A stretch of 64,000 nt of DNA from Bradyrhizobium sp. CCBAU 53340 (GTDB lineage: Bacteria > Pseudomonadota > Alphaproteobacteria > Rhizobiales > Xanthobacteraceae): assembly GCF_015291645.1 (NCBI RefSeq), contig NZ_CP030055.1:3968001-4032000 (forward strand), given 5' to 3'. Position numbers and translations under genes: made by a program. The stretch's first letter is position 1. Every line of letters starts with the position of its first letter. Shown piece by piece: positions 38,059-45,836 of this stretch. Below the pieces are notes generated by a model. It was not told the origin of the DNA and did no database searches. It saw nothing but the letters and a program-made list of their open reading frames with translations.

Positions 38059-38934
38059 TCACTGCGCGCGGGCGGGAACCGGCGCGACCGGCTTTAAATT
38101 CAGGAGATTGCCGAACAGGATCAAGGCCGCGCCCAGGACGGTCCAGCTATCGAGTCGCTCGGAATAGAGCAGCCAGCCGGCCGTCGCGGTGAGAGGAACC
38201 CGCAGGAAGTCCATGGGGACCACGATCGTGGCATCCGCGTAGCGCAGCGCGCTGGCGAGGCAATAGTGCGAGAAAGTGCCGCACACTCCGATCACGAAGA
38301 GCCAGCCCCAGAGGACGCTTGACGGCCAGCTCCAGACGTAGAGCGTCGGCAGCAGGCCGACGACCATCTGCACCACGATCATCCAGAACAGGATCGACAA
38401 TGCGCTTTCGGTCCGGGTCAGCGATTTTGCCAAAGCCATGGAGATGCTGAAGCCGATCGCGGCCCCGAGCGCGATCAACTGGCCCGGATTGATCTCGCCC
38501 GTGGCGGGCCGCACGATCATGACGACGCCGACAATGCCGAGCACGATGGCGGCGATCTTCCAGCCGGTCATGCGCTCGGAGAGGAAGGTTGCGGCGAGCA
38601 GCGCCGTCCAGATCGGCATCGTGAATTCGATCGCGACGACCTGACCGATCCCGATCAGCGTCAATGCATAGAACCAGCCGAGCTGCGCGAAATAGTGCAC
38701 GCCGTTGCGCGCGAGGTGCTGGGGCAGGCGTTTGGTCGCCACCGCCTTGAAGCCGCCAGCCCGGTAGATGATCGGTAGCAGCAGCGTGAATCCGATCAGC
38801 GAGCGGACCTCCATGATCTGAAAGACGCTCAGATCGCGCGTGGTCTCGCGCCCCGCGACCGCCATGACAAGCATCAGCGACAGCCATCCGGCCATCCATA
38901 GCGCGGCCATCGTTTTGGACGGTGTTGTGCTCAT
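38059..38934 (-). CDS. EamA/DMT-family membrane transporter
   Basis: A protein of 291 residues with ten predicted membrane segments in two EamA repeats (about residues 12-140 and 155-285). The start at MSTTPSKTMAALWMAGW is chosen because the open extension to 39129 has no transmembrane pattern. The family exports small metabolites such as amino acids or drugs; the substrate is unknown. It is transcribed alone. Confidence 0.88.
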   Translation of the reverse strand: MSTTPSKTMAALWMAGWLSLMLVMAVAGRETTRDLSVFQIMEVRSLIGFTLLLPIIYRAGGFKAVATKRLPQHLARNGVHYFAQLGWFYALTLIGIGQVVAIEFTMPIWTALLAATFLSERMTGWKIAAIVLGIVGVVMIVRPATGEINPGQLIALGAAIGFSISMALAKSLTRTESALSILFWMIVVQMVVGLLPTLYVWSWPSSVLWGWLFVIGVCGTFSHYCLASALRYADATIVVPMDFLRVPLTATAGWLLYSERLDSWTVLGAALILFGNLLNLKPVAPVPARAQ

Positions 38935-39167
38935 CGGCGCGGGACAGGAGATTGAAGCTGAGGGGACGCCGGTATCGGCGACATCGTCCGCGTTTGCAAC
39001 GGCCAAATCTGCGGATGCACCGATGCGTAGCGGCGCGTTAAGGCAGTGCAGCGCGAAGATGAGGCCGCAGGCGCCGCCATTGGTGTGGTCTGGAAGGCGA
39101 CGCTCGGGCGCAAATTCCCGAGCTGCCAAGGTCGCGATCGAAGTCGCGGCATTCGTGCCTGCCGCAT

Positions 39168-39202
39168 AAAAAAATCGATCCGGCGAGGTCGCCGGATCGA
39201 TT
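39168..39202 (-). terminator. intrinsic terminator of the exported-protein pair
   Basis: A 13-base perfect stem (AATCGATCCGGCG with CGCCGGATCGATT), loop AGGT, followed on the minus strand by seven T. It lies about 20 bases beyond the stop at 39220. Confidence 0.9.
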
Positions 39203-39219
39203 GTCGCGTCAGTAACGGC

Positions 39220-39765
39220 CTACTTCGACATCGAGATGTTGGCGCCGCGGAACTGGCTGTCCGCGCGCATCGTCACGGTCTGCTTGTTGCCGCTCGTCCT
39301 CAGCGCGATGTTGGCGTTGAAGCCGGCGGCCGAGGCGACCACCTCGAAGTTTCCACCGCCGCCGCGGCCCTGGAGCGAGCCGGAGATGTTGCGGCTGGAC
39401 TCGCTCCAGCTTCCCGTAATGGTATTACCCGCCGACTGAACGTTCGCGGAGAGGATGAATTTATAGGCGTCGCTGGCGCAAGTCAGCGTCATTTCCATCG
39501 TAGGGCCGATCGGGGCGTATTTGGCCCGGCAACGGATCCGCTCCGTCGATCCGTCCTCGAGGCTGACGGTGCCGCCGCCGCTCCAGCTCCCCGCCATCGG
39601 AGCGAACGGGCCCGATTGGGCCTTGCTTTCAGTGGTGGCAATTCCTGCCGTAAACAAAACGACGGCCGCGATCAGCAGCCGCCGGTTCCAGGCGCGAGCC
39701 GAGTTTGATTTATTGGCGCGATGCTTCCCACCGCCCGCTGCACGGTATGCCTGCAGATGCTCCAT
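39220..39765 (-). CDS. exported protein, paralogous region with the gene at 39710
   Basis: A protein of 181 residues from the ATG giving MEHLQAYRAAGGG; it has a late hydrophobic signal segment (RLLIAAVVLFTAGIA, cleaved near SKA-QS). The mature part has the pattern MAGSWSGGGTVSLEDG ... GRGGGGNFEV, seen in small beta-rich exported proteins. The start overlaps the end of the upstream gene by 56 bases in another frame, because no later start codon precedes the signal; the actual start is uncertain. No function is known. Confidence 0.65.
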   Translation of the reverse strand: MEHLQAYRAAGGGKHRANKSNSARAWNRRLLIAAVVLFTAGIATTESKAQSGPFAPMAGSWSGGGTVSLEDGSTERIRCRAKYAPIGPTMEMTLTCASDAYKFILSANVQSAGNTITGSWSESSRNISGSLQGRGGGGNFEVVASAAGFNANIALRTSGNKQTVTMRADSQFRGANISMSK

Positions 39766-40060
39766 TCCACTTCCCCGATCCGGCGTTGCCGTTGAGTTGA
39801 CCGTTGGCATATGCACCATTGATCGAAACTTTCACAAGTCCCCCGCTGCCGATGGTGCCGGAAACGTTAGCGCCGGGCGCGGTGATCTTGCCGTCGGCAA
39901 CCGTCAGCATGGAGCTTGCAGTCGGCTCGCAGGAACCGGTCTTGGTCACGATGGTGACCTGCCAATTGCCGTCATAGGGGGTCTGGGCGATGGCGGGGGC
40001 GGCGAGGGTGGCGATAAAAACTGATGCGGCACAGAACGCCGCGATGCGAGCAAAACGCAT
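39710..40060 (-). CDS. small exported beta-rich protein
   Basis: A protein of 116 residues with a clear signal peptide (MRFARIAAFCAASVFIATLA, cleaved near AIA-QT). The mature part (YDGNWQVTIVTKTG; ITAPGANVSGTIGSGGLVKV) looks like a beta-sheet protein of the same type as its downstream neighbour, and ends with a disulfide-prone C at IPCSGRW. It lies upstream of, and overlaps, the gene at 39220, so the two are co-transcribed. Function unknown. Confidence 0.7.
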   Translation of the reverse strand: MRFARIAAFCAASVFIATLAAPAIAQTPYDGNWQVTIVTKTGSCEPTASSMLTVADGKITAPGANVSGTIGSGGLVKVSINGAYANGQLNGNAGSGKWNGASAGIPCSGRWEASRQ

Positions 40061-40252
40061 GAATTCCGTCCTTGAATCTGTCTGATATGCTGACGCTTAT
40101 TCGGAAGAAATGTGACGGAAATTTGGTGCAATGCAAAGTCGAAAATTGTTCCTGTGGAAACAATGGTTTATTTGCGTTTTTGACTCCGATTTTCGAAGTG
40201 AAATCAACGCCCCTTTGCGTTAACGCGACAGGAGACTCAAAGGGGACAGGGC

Positions 40253-40840
40253 TCACGAGAGGCTTGGGGCCGAGGTCGCGAATTGCTCGTCCTGGGCCTT
40301 GGCCGGCAGCGCCTTGTGGACCTTGGCGTAGTCGATCACGTCAGCCAGCAGCTTGAGGCCGAGCGGCGCCAACGCACGCTCCCAGAGTTCGCGGGCGGTC
40401 TCGCCCTTCCTGACGAAGCACCAGTCCTGGGCGGCGATCGCGCCGGCGTCCATGCGATCGGCGAGATGATAGATCGTGCCGCCGGCGATGGGATCGCCTT
40501 CCTTGATGGTCCATTCCACGGCGGCCTTGCCGCGATGGCGTGGCAGCAGCGAGGGGTGATAGCCGATCCCGCCGAGCTTGCTGGCTGCGAGCGCGTCCTT
40601 GCCGATCCGGGCATGACTGTGGGCGGTGATGATCAGGTCGGTGTCCGGGGCAATCTCGGAGGCCACCACGAGCTTGGGATTGGCCTGCACCACCACCTCG
40701 ATGCCGGCGGCCTTGGCGGCCGCAGCCAGGCGGTCCTCTGCATCGGCCACCACGACCCGCACGATCCCCACGCCGTGCTCGCGGAGCATGTTCAGGGTGG
40801 TCACGCCGAAATGGCGGGAGCCGACGAGGGTAATGCGCAT
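40253..40840 (-). CDS. formyltransferase-family protein, catalytic Asn replaced
   Basis: A protein of 195 residues resembling the N-terminal (catalytic) domain of methionyl-tRNA formyltransferase and ArnA, and lacking the C-terminal OB domain. HPSLLPRHRG (His95) and the RMDAGAIAAQ motif (Asp131) match the Asn-His-Asp catalytic triad, but the Asn position is Gly93 (GIGYHPS). Thus formyl transfer by the usual mechanism is uncertain. It is a cytosolic enzyme with unknown acceptor. It is separate from the true fmt gene, which is not in this window. Confidence 0.75.
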   Translation of the reverse strand: MRITLVGSRHFGVTTLNMLREHGVGIVRVVVADAEDRLAAAAKAAGIEVVVQANPKLVVASEIAPDTDLIITAHSHARIGKDALAASKLGGIGYHPSLLPRHRGKAAVEWTIKEGDPIAGGTIYHLADRMDAGAIAAQDWCFVRKGETARELWERALAPLGLKLLADVIDYAKVHKALPAKAQDEQFATSAPSLS

Positions 40841-41028
40841 GGGTGTCCAATCCGTCTCGCAGCTGCGTTATCCCCCGATAACACGTCCGGCCGTCCTGTC
40901 ACCACCCGCGCGGCATTTGCGCCGGTTATCAACAATGCGAAGGGCGTGGCGGCAATGAACTCGGCGATTGCGTTGGCGGCTGATCCGGTGCTTCCATGCG
41001 TGCATTGCGACCTGCCGGGAGCGAGCAG

Positions 41029-41313
41029 ATGCGTCACGCGTGGATTGTCCCTCTCGCTGTCCTGATTGCGGCCGCTCCGGCCCATGCCGGCGGACCGTAC
41101 CCGGCGGTCCCGCCCGAGATCGGTGTGGCGCCCTTCATCGGCCCGACATGGGATGCCTATCGCTGCGCTGACGGTATTCCTTACAATTTCTACCACGGCG
41201 CCTATTACGGCGAGGAGCCGCCGGCGATCTATCGCGGCTATGCCTACAGGCCGCACTATCGCTACAGCGCCTACCGCAGGCCGCCGCGGACGTATTTTTG
41301 CGTCGTCGACTAG
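41029..41313 (+). CDS. small exported protein, Tyr/Pro-rich
   Basis: A protein of 94 residues. Signal peptide MRHAWIVPLAVLIAAAPAHA, then a short mature part rich in Tyr, Pro and Gly (YRPHYRYSAYRRPPRTYFC). GGGAGCGAGCAG precedes the ATG. No domain is recognised. It ends 13 bases before the IS630-type element. Confidence 0.65.
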   Translation: MRHAWIVPLAVLIAAAPAHAGGPYPAVPPEIGVAPFIGPTWDAYRCADGIPYNFYHGAYYGEEPPAIYRGYAYRPHYRYSAYRRPPRTYFCVVD

Positions 41314-41325
41314 AGCGTGATGGCA

Positions 41326-41938
41326 TTAAGTTCGATAGCCTGAATTTTTCAGGTAGTTGGCGCATTCCTCAGGTGTGAAGGCGTCGAGTGCGTGGCCGAT
41401 TGCGGCGCAGACCGCGTCGACGGTTCGCGCGGCCGCTTTGCGGAGCAGGTGCTTGAGCTTGGCAAAGACTTGTTCGATCGGGTTCAGGTCGGGCGAGTAT
41501 TTTGGCAGGAAGAAGAGTCTGGCTCCGACCGAACGGATGAGCTGGCGAACTGCTTTGCTCCTGTGGCTGCCGAGGTTGTCCAAGACAACGATATCGCCGG
41601 GTCGAAGGACGGGCAGAAGAACCTTCTCGACATAGGTGCGAAAGCTCACGCCATCGATCGGCCCCTCGATGAACCATGGCGCATCGATCCGGTCGTGGCG
41701 CAGGGCCGCCAGGAAGGTCATGGTCTTCCAGCGGCCGTGGGGAACCTTGGCGGGAAGTCTGTGCCCGCGCGGCGCCCATCCCCGCAAGGGGGCCATATCG
41801 GTCCGCGTCCAGGTCTCGTCGATGAAGACCAGCCGCTCAGCTTCGACGCGACCTTGATACTTTGCCCACTGGGCTCGCCGCCGCGCCACCTCGGGACGAT
41901 CGCGTTCGCCAGCCGCCACGCTTTTTTTTGAAGCTGAG
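41326..41938 (-). CDS. IS630 transposase, C-terminal part (catalytic)
   Basis: About 200 residues holding the DDE catalytic triad: VFIDETWT, VVLDNLGSH and NPIEQVFAKLK. It continues the reading frame of the upstream ORF only after a +1 (or -2) shift at the A8 run (41932-41939 plus-strand T8). Joined at the run, the protein would read SFKKSVAAGERDRPEV, the normal IS630 sequence. So this is either programmed frameshifting or an inactivating one-base insertion. Confidence 0.85.
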
Positions 41939-42265
41939 CTTCTCGGCATGCACGAAGTCCCAGACCGAGTGGTAGTCGACCTTCAGGCCGCGTCCAGCAA
42001 GCTCGGCAACGAGCCCGCGTATGGTGAAATCACCGTCCTTGATCCGCTGCGACAGCCAGACCGCATGCTCTCCCGAGACTGCCTTCGGCTTGTGGCCGCC
42101 CATCTGGCCAGGCTCAACACTGCCGGTCTCCTCGACCCGCTGCATCCAGCCGATGGCCGTGCTGATCGCCACTCCAAACTGCCTGGCAGCTTGATTACGG
42201 GACATCCCGCCCTCGATCGCAGCCACGACGCGCTTTCGAAGATCCAAAGAGTAAGGCTTGCCCAT
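41837..42265 (-). CDS. IS630 transposase, N-terminal part (DNA-binding)
   Basis: The 142-residue frame has the helix-turn-helix of IS630 transposases (PYSLDLRKRVVAAIEGGMSR; QAARQFGVAISTAIGW). After residue about 113 (SFKK) the frame runs into unrelated sequence, where the true protein would shift into the catalytic ORF. AGGAGG lies upstream of the ATG. Confidence 0.85.
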   Translation of the reverse strand: MGKPYSLDLRKRVVAAIEGGMSRNQAARQFGVAISTAIGWMQRVEETGSVEPGQMGGHKPKAVSGEHAVWLSQRIKDGDFTIRGLVAELAGRGLKVDYHSVWDFVHAEKLSFKKKRGGWRTRSSRGGAAASPVGKVSRSRRS

Positions 42266-42334
42266 CCATGCTGGCCTCCTGCCCAGCCAGCATGGTGAAT
42301 CAGGAATACGCTGATTTGGGAATCTTGAGGGTTC

Positions 42335-42678
42335 TGTGAGGTCGCGGGGCAGACTTAAGCCGCGCGCGCAGTCGTAGCGTGCGACCTCATAGAAGCTGGA
42401 TTGAACGAAGCCGCGGAGTTGCGGGCACTATGGCGATAGTGCAGCCGGTGCAGTTGCGGAGAAGGTGCGCCTGTGGTCGCCGCGCGTCGGCGAGACATTG
42501 AGCAGGTGTGAGCGGCCCGATTGATCGGGCAGTGGGCGCGATGCCGCGAGGGATTTGTTGCGCTGGGATGCGCGGCCGAACGATTGGCGGGGTGAGCGGT
42601 GACGAGCGCGGCCACGGCGACTTCGGACGTTGCCACCGCGAAGGTGATCACGGAAGGGGTGGATAGTGCAGGCGCTGG
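42335..42678. other. non-coding downstream end of the IS91-type element
   Basis: About 340 bases between the target GTTC and the transposase stop, with an inverted repeat near its outer edge. No ORF is supported. It probably holds the transposition origin (oriIS). Confidence 0.5.
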
Positions 42679-43857
42679 TCATGACGTATCACAACGAAAC
42701 GGATGGTCGCGGGCGCAGGCTCGTGGGACGACATCGACGCGCCGCATGGTGCCGCCACAATGCGGGCAGACGGGGATCTCACATTTGGTGAGGGGATCGT
42801 CGCCGGCTTCTTGATCAGTCGGAGCGTTGCGGACAGCAAGGAGTTGACGGCAGAGGGCGATTTTATCGTTGCGTCCGCCATTGGCGAGGAAGCCATAGTG
42901 GCGGATGCGGTGGAAGCCGTCCGGCAGGGTGTGGAGGAGAAAGCGACGAATGAACTCATCGGCATTAAGCGTCATCACTTTGGCTTGACGATTCTGCCGA
43001 TAGTCCTTCCAGGAAAAGCTCACCTTGCCGTCGGCAAGCGAGATCAGCCTACTGTTGGCGATGGCGACGCGATGCGTGTAGCGGCCGAGATAAGCCAGCA
43101 CCTGTTCGGGCCCGCCGAATGGCGGCTTGGCATAGACGACCCAGTCGGTCCGTCGAAGTTGAGCGAGGCGTTCGGCGAATGCGGCGGGATCGGCGAGATG
43201 GACGAGATCGCCAAAGAAGCCCAACTGGCCAGCCGCGAAGGCAGCTTGGAGCTCTAGCAGAAACAGACGGCGGAACAGCCGGGAGAGGACGCGCACCGGC
43301 AGGAAGAAGCCGGGCCGGCAAGCGACCCAGTGTGTGCCGTCGAGTGAAGGTCCACCACCAGGCACGACGCAGTGGATATGCGGATGGTGTTGCAGCGTCT
43401 GGCCCCAGGTATGGAGGACGGCGGTCACACCGAGCTGAGCGCCGAGATGCTTGGGGTCGGCCGCGATGGTGGCGAGCGTCTCGGCCGCGCAGCGGAACAG
43501 GATGGCATAGACGATGGCCTTGTTCTGAAAGGCTATCTCTCCGGCGGGGGCCGGCATGGTGAAGACGACGTGGAAATACGGCACGGGAAGGAGTTCGGCC
43601 TGTCGTTCGGCGAGCCATTGCACGCGCGCCGAGCCCTGGCACTTCGGGCAATGCCGATTGCGGCAGGAGTTGTAGGCAATCCGTGTGGCGCCGCAGTCAT
43701 CGCACTGCTCGACGTGGCCGCCGAGCACAGCCGTCCGGCATGCCGTGATCGCGCCCATGACGCGCCGCTCGACGCGGCCCAAATGCTCGGCACGGGCTTG
43801 CCGAAACGCTTCGCCGTGGCGGCAGAAGATATCCGCCACTTCCAGAACCGGAGCCAT
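42679..43857 (-). CDS. IS91 family transposase (Y-type, HUH)
   Basis: A protein of 392 residues. It has an N-terminal zinc-binding region (CDDCGATRIAYNSCRNRHCPKCQG), the HUH metal-binding motif in HPHIHCVVPGGG, and the nucleophile tyrosine in VLAYLGRYTHRVAIAN (near residue 269). Such transposases move by rolling-circle replication. A late CPHCGG knuckle closes the chain. It follows the recombinase gene by nine bases and is likely translated from the same message. Confidence 0.92.
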   Translation of the reverse strand: MAPVLEVADIFCRHGEAFRQARAEHLGRVERRVMGAITACRTAVLGGHVEQCDDCGATRIAYNSCRNRHCPKCQGSARVQWLAERQAELLPVPYFHVVFTMPAPAGEIAFQNKAIVYAILFRCAAETLATIAADPKHLGAQLGVTAVLHTWGQTLQHHPHIHCVVPGGGPSLDGTHWVACRPGFFLPVRVLSRLFRRLFLLELQAAFAAGQLGFFGDLVHLADPAAFAERLAQLRRTDWVVYAKPPFGGPEQVLAYLGRYTHRVAIANSRLISLADGKVSFSWKDYRQNRQAKVMTLNADEFIRRFLLHTLPDGFHRIRHYGFLANGGRNDKIALCRQLLAVRNAPTDQEAGDDPLTKCEIPVCPHCGGTMRRVDVVPRACARDHPFRCDTS

Positions 43858-43866
43858 CAGGTCCGC

Positions 43867-44727
43867 TCAGCCGGGCGGCACGACCTCCAGGCGGAGTCGG
43901 TCAAGCGGACTTGGCGTATTGCTGATGGTCTTTGTGGCGACTTGGGTATAGCGCGCCGTGCTGGCCAGACTGGCATGGCCGAGCAGCACCTGGATGATGC
44001 GCACGTCGGCCCCGTTCTCCAGGAGATGGGTCGCGAATGTGTGCCGCAGCGTATGCACTGTCACCGACTTGCTCAAGCCAGCCGCAGCACAGGCTGAACG
44101 ACAGGCGGCGTGCAGCACGTTCGGGACGAGCGGACGCTCGTCGTCGCGGCCGGGAAATAGCCATCGTTTTGGCCGAGTGAGCCGCCAATACGTCCGCAGA
44201 ATCCTCAAAAGCTGCGGCGAGAGCATAACGTAACGGTCCTTGCCGCCCTTGCCGTGCTCGACCCGGATCAACATCCGTTGGCTATCAATGTCGACAACCT
44301 TCAAGAGGACCACTTCCGATACGCGCAAGCCTGCGGCATAGACGGTGGTCAACGCGGTACGGCTCTTGAGGCTTGGGATCGCTTCCAGGAAGCGCACGAC
44401 CTCGTCGGCGCTCAGCACGACCGGCAGTTTGCGCGGTTTACGCGCATAGGCGATGCGCTCCGGAACGGTGTCATGACCAAGCGTCACACCGTAGAAGAAC
44501 CGCAGTGCGCAGACGATCTGGTTCAGCGCCGGCCAGGACATCCCCGTCGCAACCAGATGAACCTGGAAGGCACGGATATCCTCCAGGTCGAGGCGGTCGG
44601 GAGAACGACCGAAATATCGGCTCAACTTCGCTACGGCGTTGAGGTAGGATTGCTGCGTCGCCGGTGACAGATTGCGGACCGTCATGTCCTCGATCATGCG
44701 GCGGCGAAGTGGGCTGATCTCAGCCAT
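43867..44727 (-). CDS. tyrosine recombinase associated with the IS91-type element
   Basis: A phage-integrase family protein of 286 residues. The N-terminal SAM-like domain (NLSPATQQSYLNAVAKLSRY) binds core DNA. The catalytic residues are Arg in AGLRVSEVVLL, the HTLRHTFATHLLENG box (His and Arg), HASLASTARYTQ with His and the nucleophile Tyr. This gene precedes an IS91 transposase in several bacterial elements and may resolve or integrate the rolling-circle product. Full length. Confidence 0.9.
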   Translation of the reverse strand: MAEISPLRRRMIEDMTVRNLSPATQQSYLNAVAKLSRYFGRSPDRLDLEDIRAFQVHLVATGMSWPALNQIVCALRFFYGVTLGHDTVPERIAYARKPRKLPVVLSADEVVRFLEAIPSLKSRTALTTVYAAGLRVSEVVLLKVVDIDSQRMLIRVEHGKGGKDRYVMLSPQLLRILRTYWRLTRPKRWLFPGRDDERPLVPNVLHAACRSACAAAGLSKSVTVHTLRHTFATHLLENGADVRIIQVLLGHASLASTARYTQVATKTISNTPSPLDRLRLEVVPPG

Positions 44728-45026
44728 CGGAAAACCTCCTGTCTAAAGGGTTGGGCTGCGAAAACCCGCAATCCTCTCAGACAGGAGGCAATCCTTGCTA
44801 TGACTCCCTACATGCCGCGCCAGCGGCTTCGTTCAATCCCAAATCGATTCAACCTAACCCCATCCCGCTTTAGCGTTGCCGTGCGGCAACGGTCGGCCAC
44901 AAATGATCAAGGTGCCGGTTCCTGTGTTTCGTTTCCGACAGACGGAATCCGTTGTGCGGCGTTAGAACGTGAGCTTACCGGGGCTGGCTAAATTTCATTC
45001 CGGATCCGTTTTCGAACCCGGCTTGG

Positions 45027-45055
45027 GCCGCTGGCGTGATTGCCAGCGGCTTTTT
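45027..45055 (+). terminator. orphan intrinsic terminator
   Basis: Stem GCCGCTGGC with GCCAGCGGC, loop GTGATT, then TTTTT. There is no plus-strand gene upstream. Confidence 0.8.
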
Positions 45056-45152
45056 AATTCCGGCGATCACGAAATCATCAAACGGTAACCCGTTCTCAAC
45101 TTGCTTGTCGTATCGACGAATCCGTCGCGGATTTGTATTGCGTACCGCGACA

Positions 45153-45185
45153 CAAAAATGTCCCGCCGTCGCGCGGGCATTTTTG
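45153..45185 (+). terminator. intrinsic terminator just before a small gene
   Basis: AAAAATGTCCCGC with GCGCGGGCATTTTT (one bulge), with A-run and T-run. It ends 15 bases before the ATG at 45200, so it may be an attenuator of that gene or the end of a small RNA. Confidence 0.7.
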
Positions 45186-45199
45186 CGGGGACCGATGTC

Positions 45200-45436
45200 A
45201 TGGCGAACGCAATTGAGCAGATCGTGGACGCCTACGTGAGGCTGAAGAACCGCCGTGGCCTCGACGAGCTGATGATGCACAGGCAGCGGCTCGCTGTCGA
45301 TCTGAAGAGCAAGTCAGGCGGTTACGATTTCAGCCTACCGATCGACAAGATCGACGAGGAGATTGCGATCATCGAGAAAGGTCTCAGCCGGCTGAAGGCT
45401 GAATCCAGCGATTCCGGCACGGCGCCTCCGACCTGA
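45200..45436 (+). CDS. conserved small protein of unknown function
   Basis: A protein of 78 residues, mostly helical and charged (IVDAYVRLKNRRGLDELMMH; KIDEEIAIIEKGLSRLKAE), with no signal peptide. GGGGACC lies just before the ATG. The charge pattern suggests a coiled coil and interaction with another protein. The frame is open upstream but the terminator hairpin excludes a longer gene. It converges with the gene at 45442 with five bases between. Confidence 0.65.
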   Translation: MANAIEQIVDAYVRLKNRRGLDELMMHRQRLAVDLKSKSGGYDFSLPIDKIDEEIAIIEKGLSRLKAESSDSGTAPPT

Positions 45437-45441
45437 CGCGC

Positions 45442-45744
45442 TTAGTCGCGCCGGCCGCCGTCGATGACGGTGAATAGCGGCCGCGCCGGCGTCGGCTCGA
45501 CCAGCAGCTCTTCCACCAGCGCGGTCGCCGCATCGACATATTTGCGCGTCGGCTTGTCGAGCTCGCGTTTGGCCTCGTCGTCCAGTGCGACTTTTGCAGC
45601 CTCGACCAGCTTGCGCATGCGCGCGGCGTGATCGTCGCCCGCCGTCAGCGTCGCGCGCGCCAGCGAGCGCAGCACGAACAGTTCGCCTTCGAGGCGGAGC
45701 AGGCGGTCGTTGAGCCTGGTGAGGACGGCGTTGAGGTCGGCCAT
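45442..45744 (-). CDS. conserved hypothetical protein with helical N-terminus
   Basis: A protein of 100 residues; an N-terminal coiled-coil-like helix (AVLTRLNDRLLRLEGELFVL) and a second helical stretch (KLVEAAKVALDDEAKREL) precede a short C-terminal strand (PLFTVIDGGRR). No domain is recognised. It probably is a cytosolic accessory protein. It is 92 bases downstream of the acetoacetate-CoA ligase gene on the same strand. Confidence 0.7.
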   Translation of the reverse strand: MADLNAVLTRLNDRLLRLEGELFVLRSLARATLTAGDDHAARMRKLVEAAKVALDDEAKRELDKPTRKYVDAATALVEELLVEPTPARPLFTVIDGGRRD

Positions 45745-45836
45745 GGCACATGTTCGTTGCGGAAGATCCTGCCCGATCTAGCGACGATCGGTGAACGGAG
45801 TCCAAACGCGACATGCGCAATTCGGCCGATTTCCTG

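Larger units (their letters stand above)
41326..42265 (-). mobile_element. IS630-type insertion sequence, boundaries unresolved
   Basis: The transposase region spans two frames joined at a run of eight A. I could not find convincing terminal inverted repeats, so only the coding span is given. An IS91-type element lies directly to the right. Confidence 0.75.
42335..44790 (-). mobile_element. IS91-type element with an accessory tyrosine recombinase
   Basis: Contains a Y2/HUH transposase (42679-43857) and a tyrosine recombinase (43867-44727) in one direction. In that direction the downstream end is followed by GAAC (plus strand GTTC at 42331-42334), the target known for IS91, next to an inverted repeat TGAGGTCGC (42337-42345) and GCGACCTCA (42381-42389) that may be the replication origin end. 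The upstream end has a hairpin CCTCCTGTCT (44735-44744) with AGACAGGAGG (44779-44788). The exact upstream boundary is a guess. Confidence 0.6.
44791..45199. other. gene-free region with two intrinsic terminators
   Basis: No gene is supported between the IS91-type element and 45200. It holds two strong plus-strand terminators (45027-45055 and 45153-45185) without a known gene before either, so one or two small RNAs are possible. Confidence 0.45.

Noticed and set aside
41314..42334. Terminal inverted repeats for the IS630-type element
   Set aside because: The best ungapped match of the two outer ends was 11 of 25, no better than chance, so no boundary is claimed.
45010..45030. Possible tRNA T-arm (TTCGAACCC)
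   Set aside because: The flanking five bases on each side do not pair and no acceptor or anticodon arm can be drawn.
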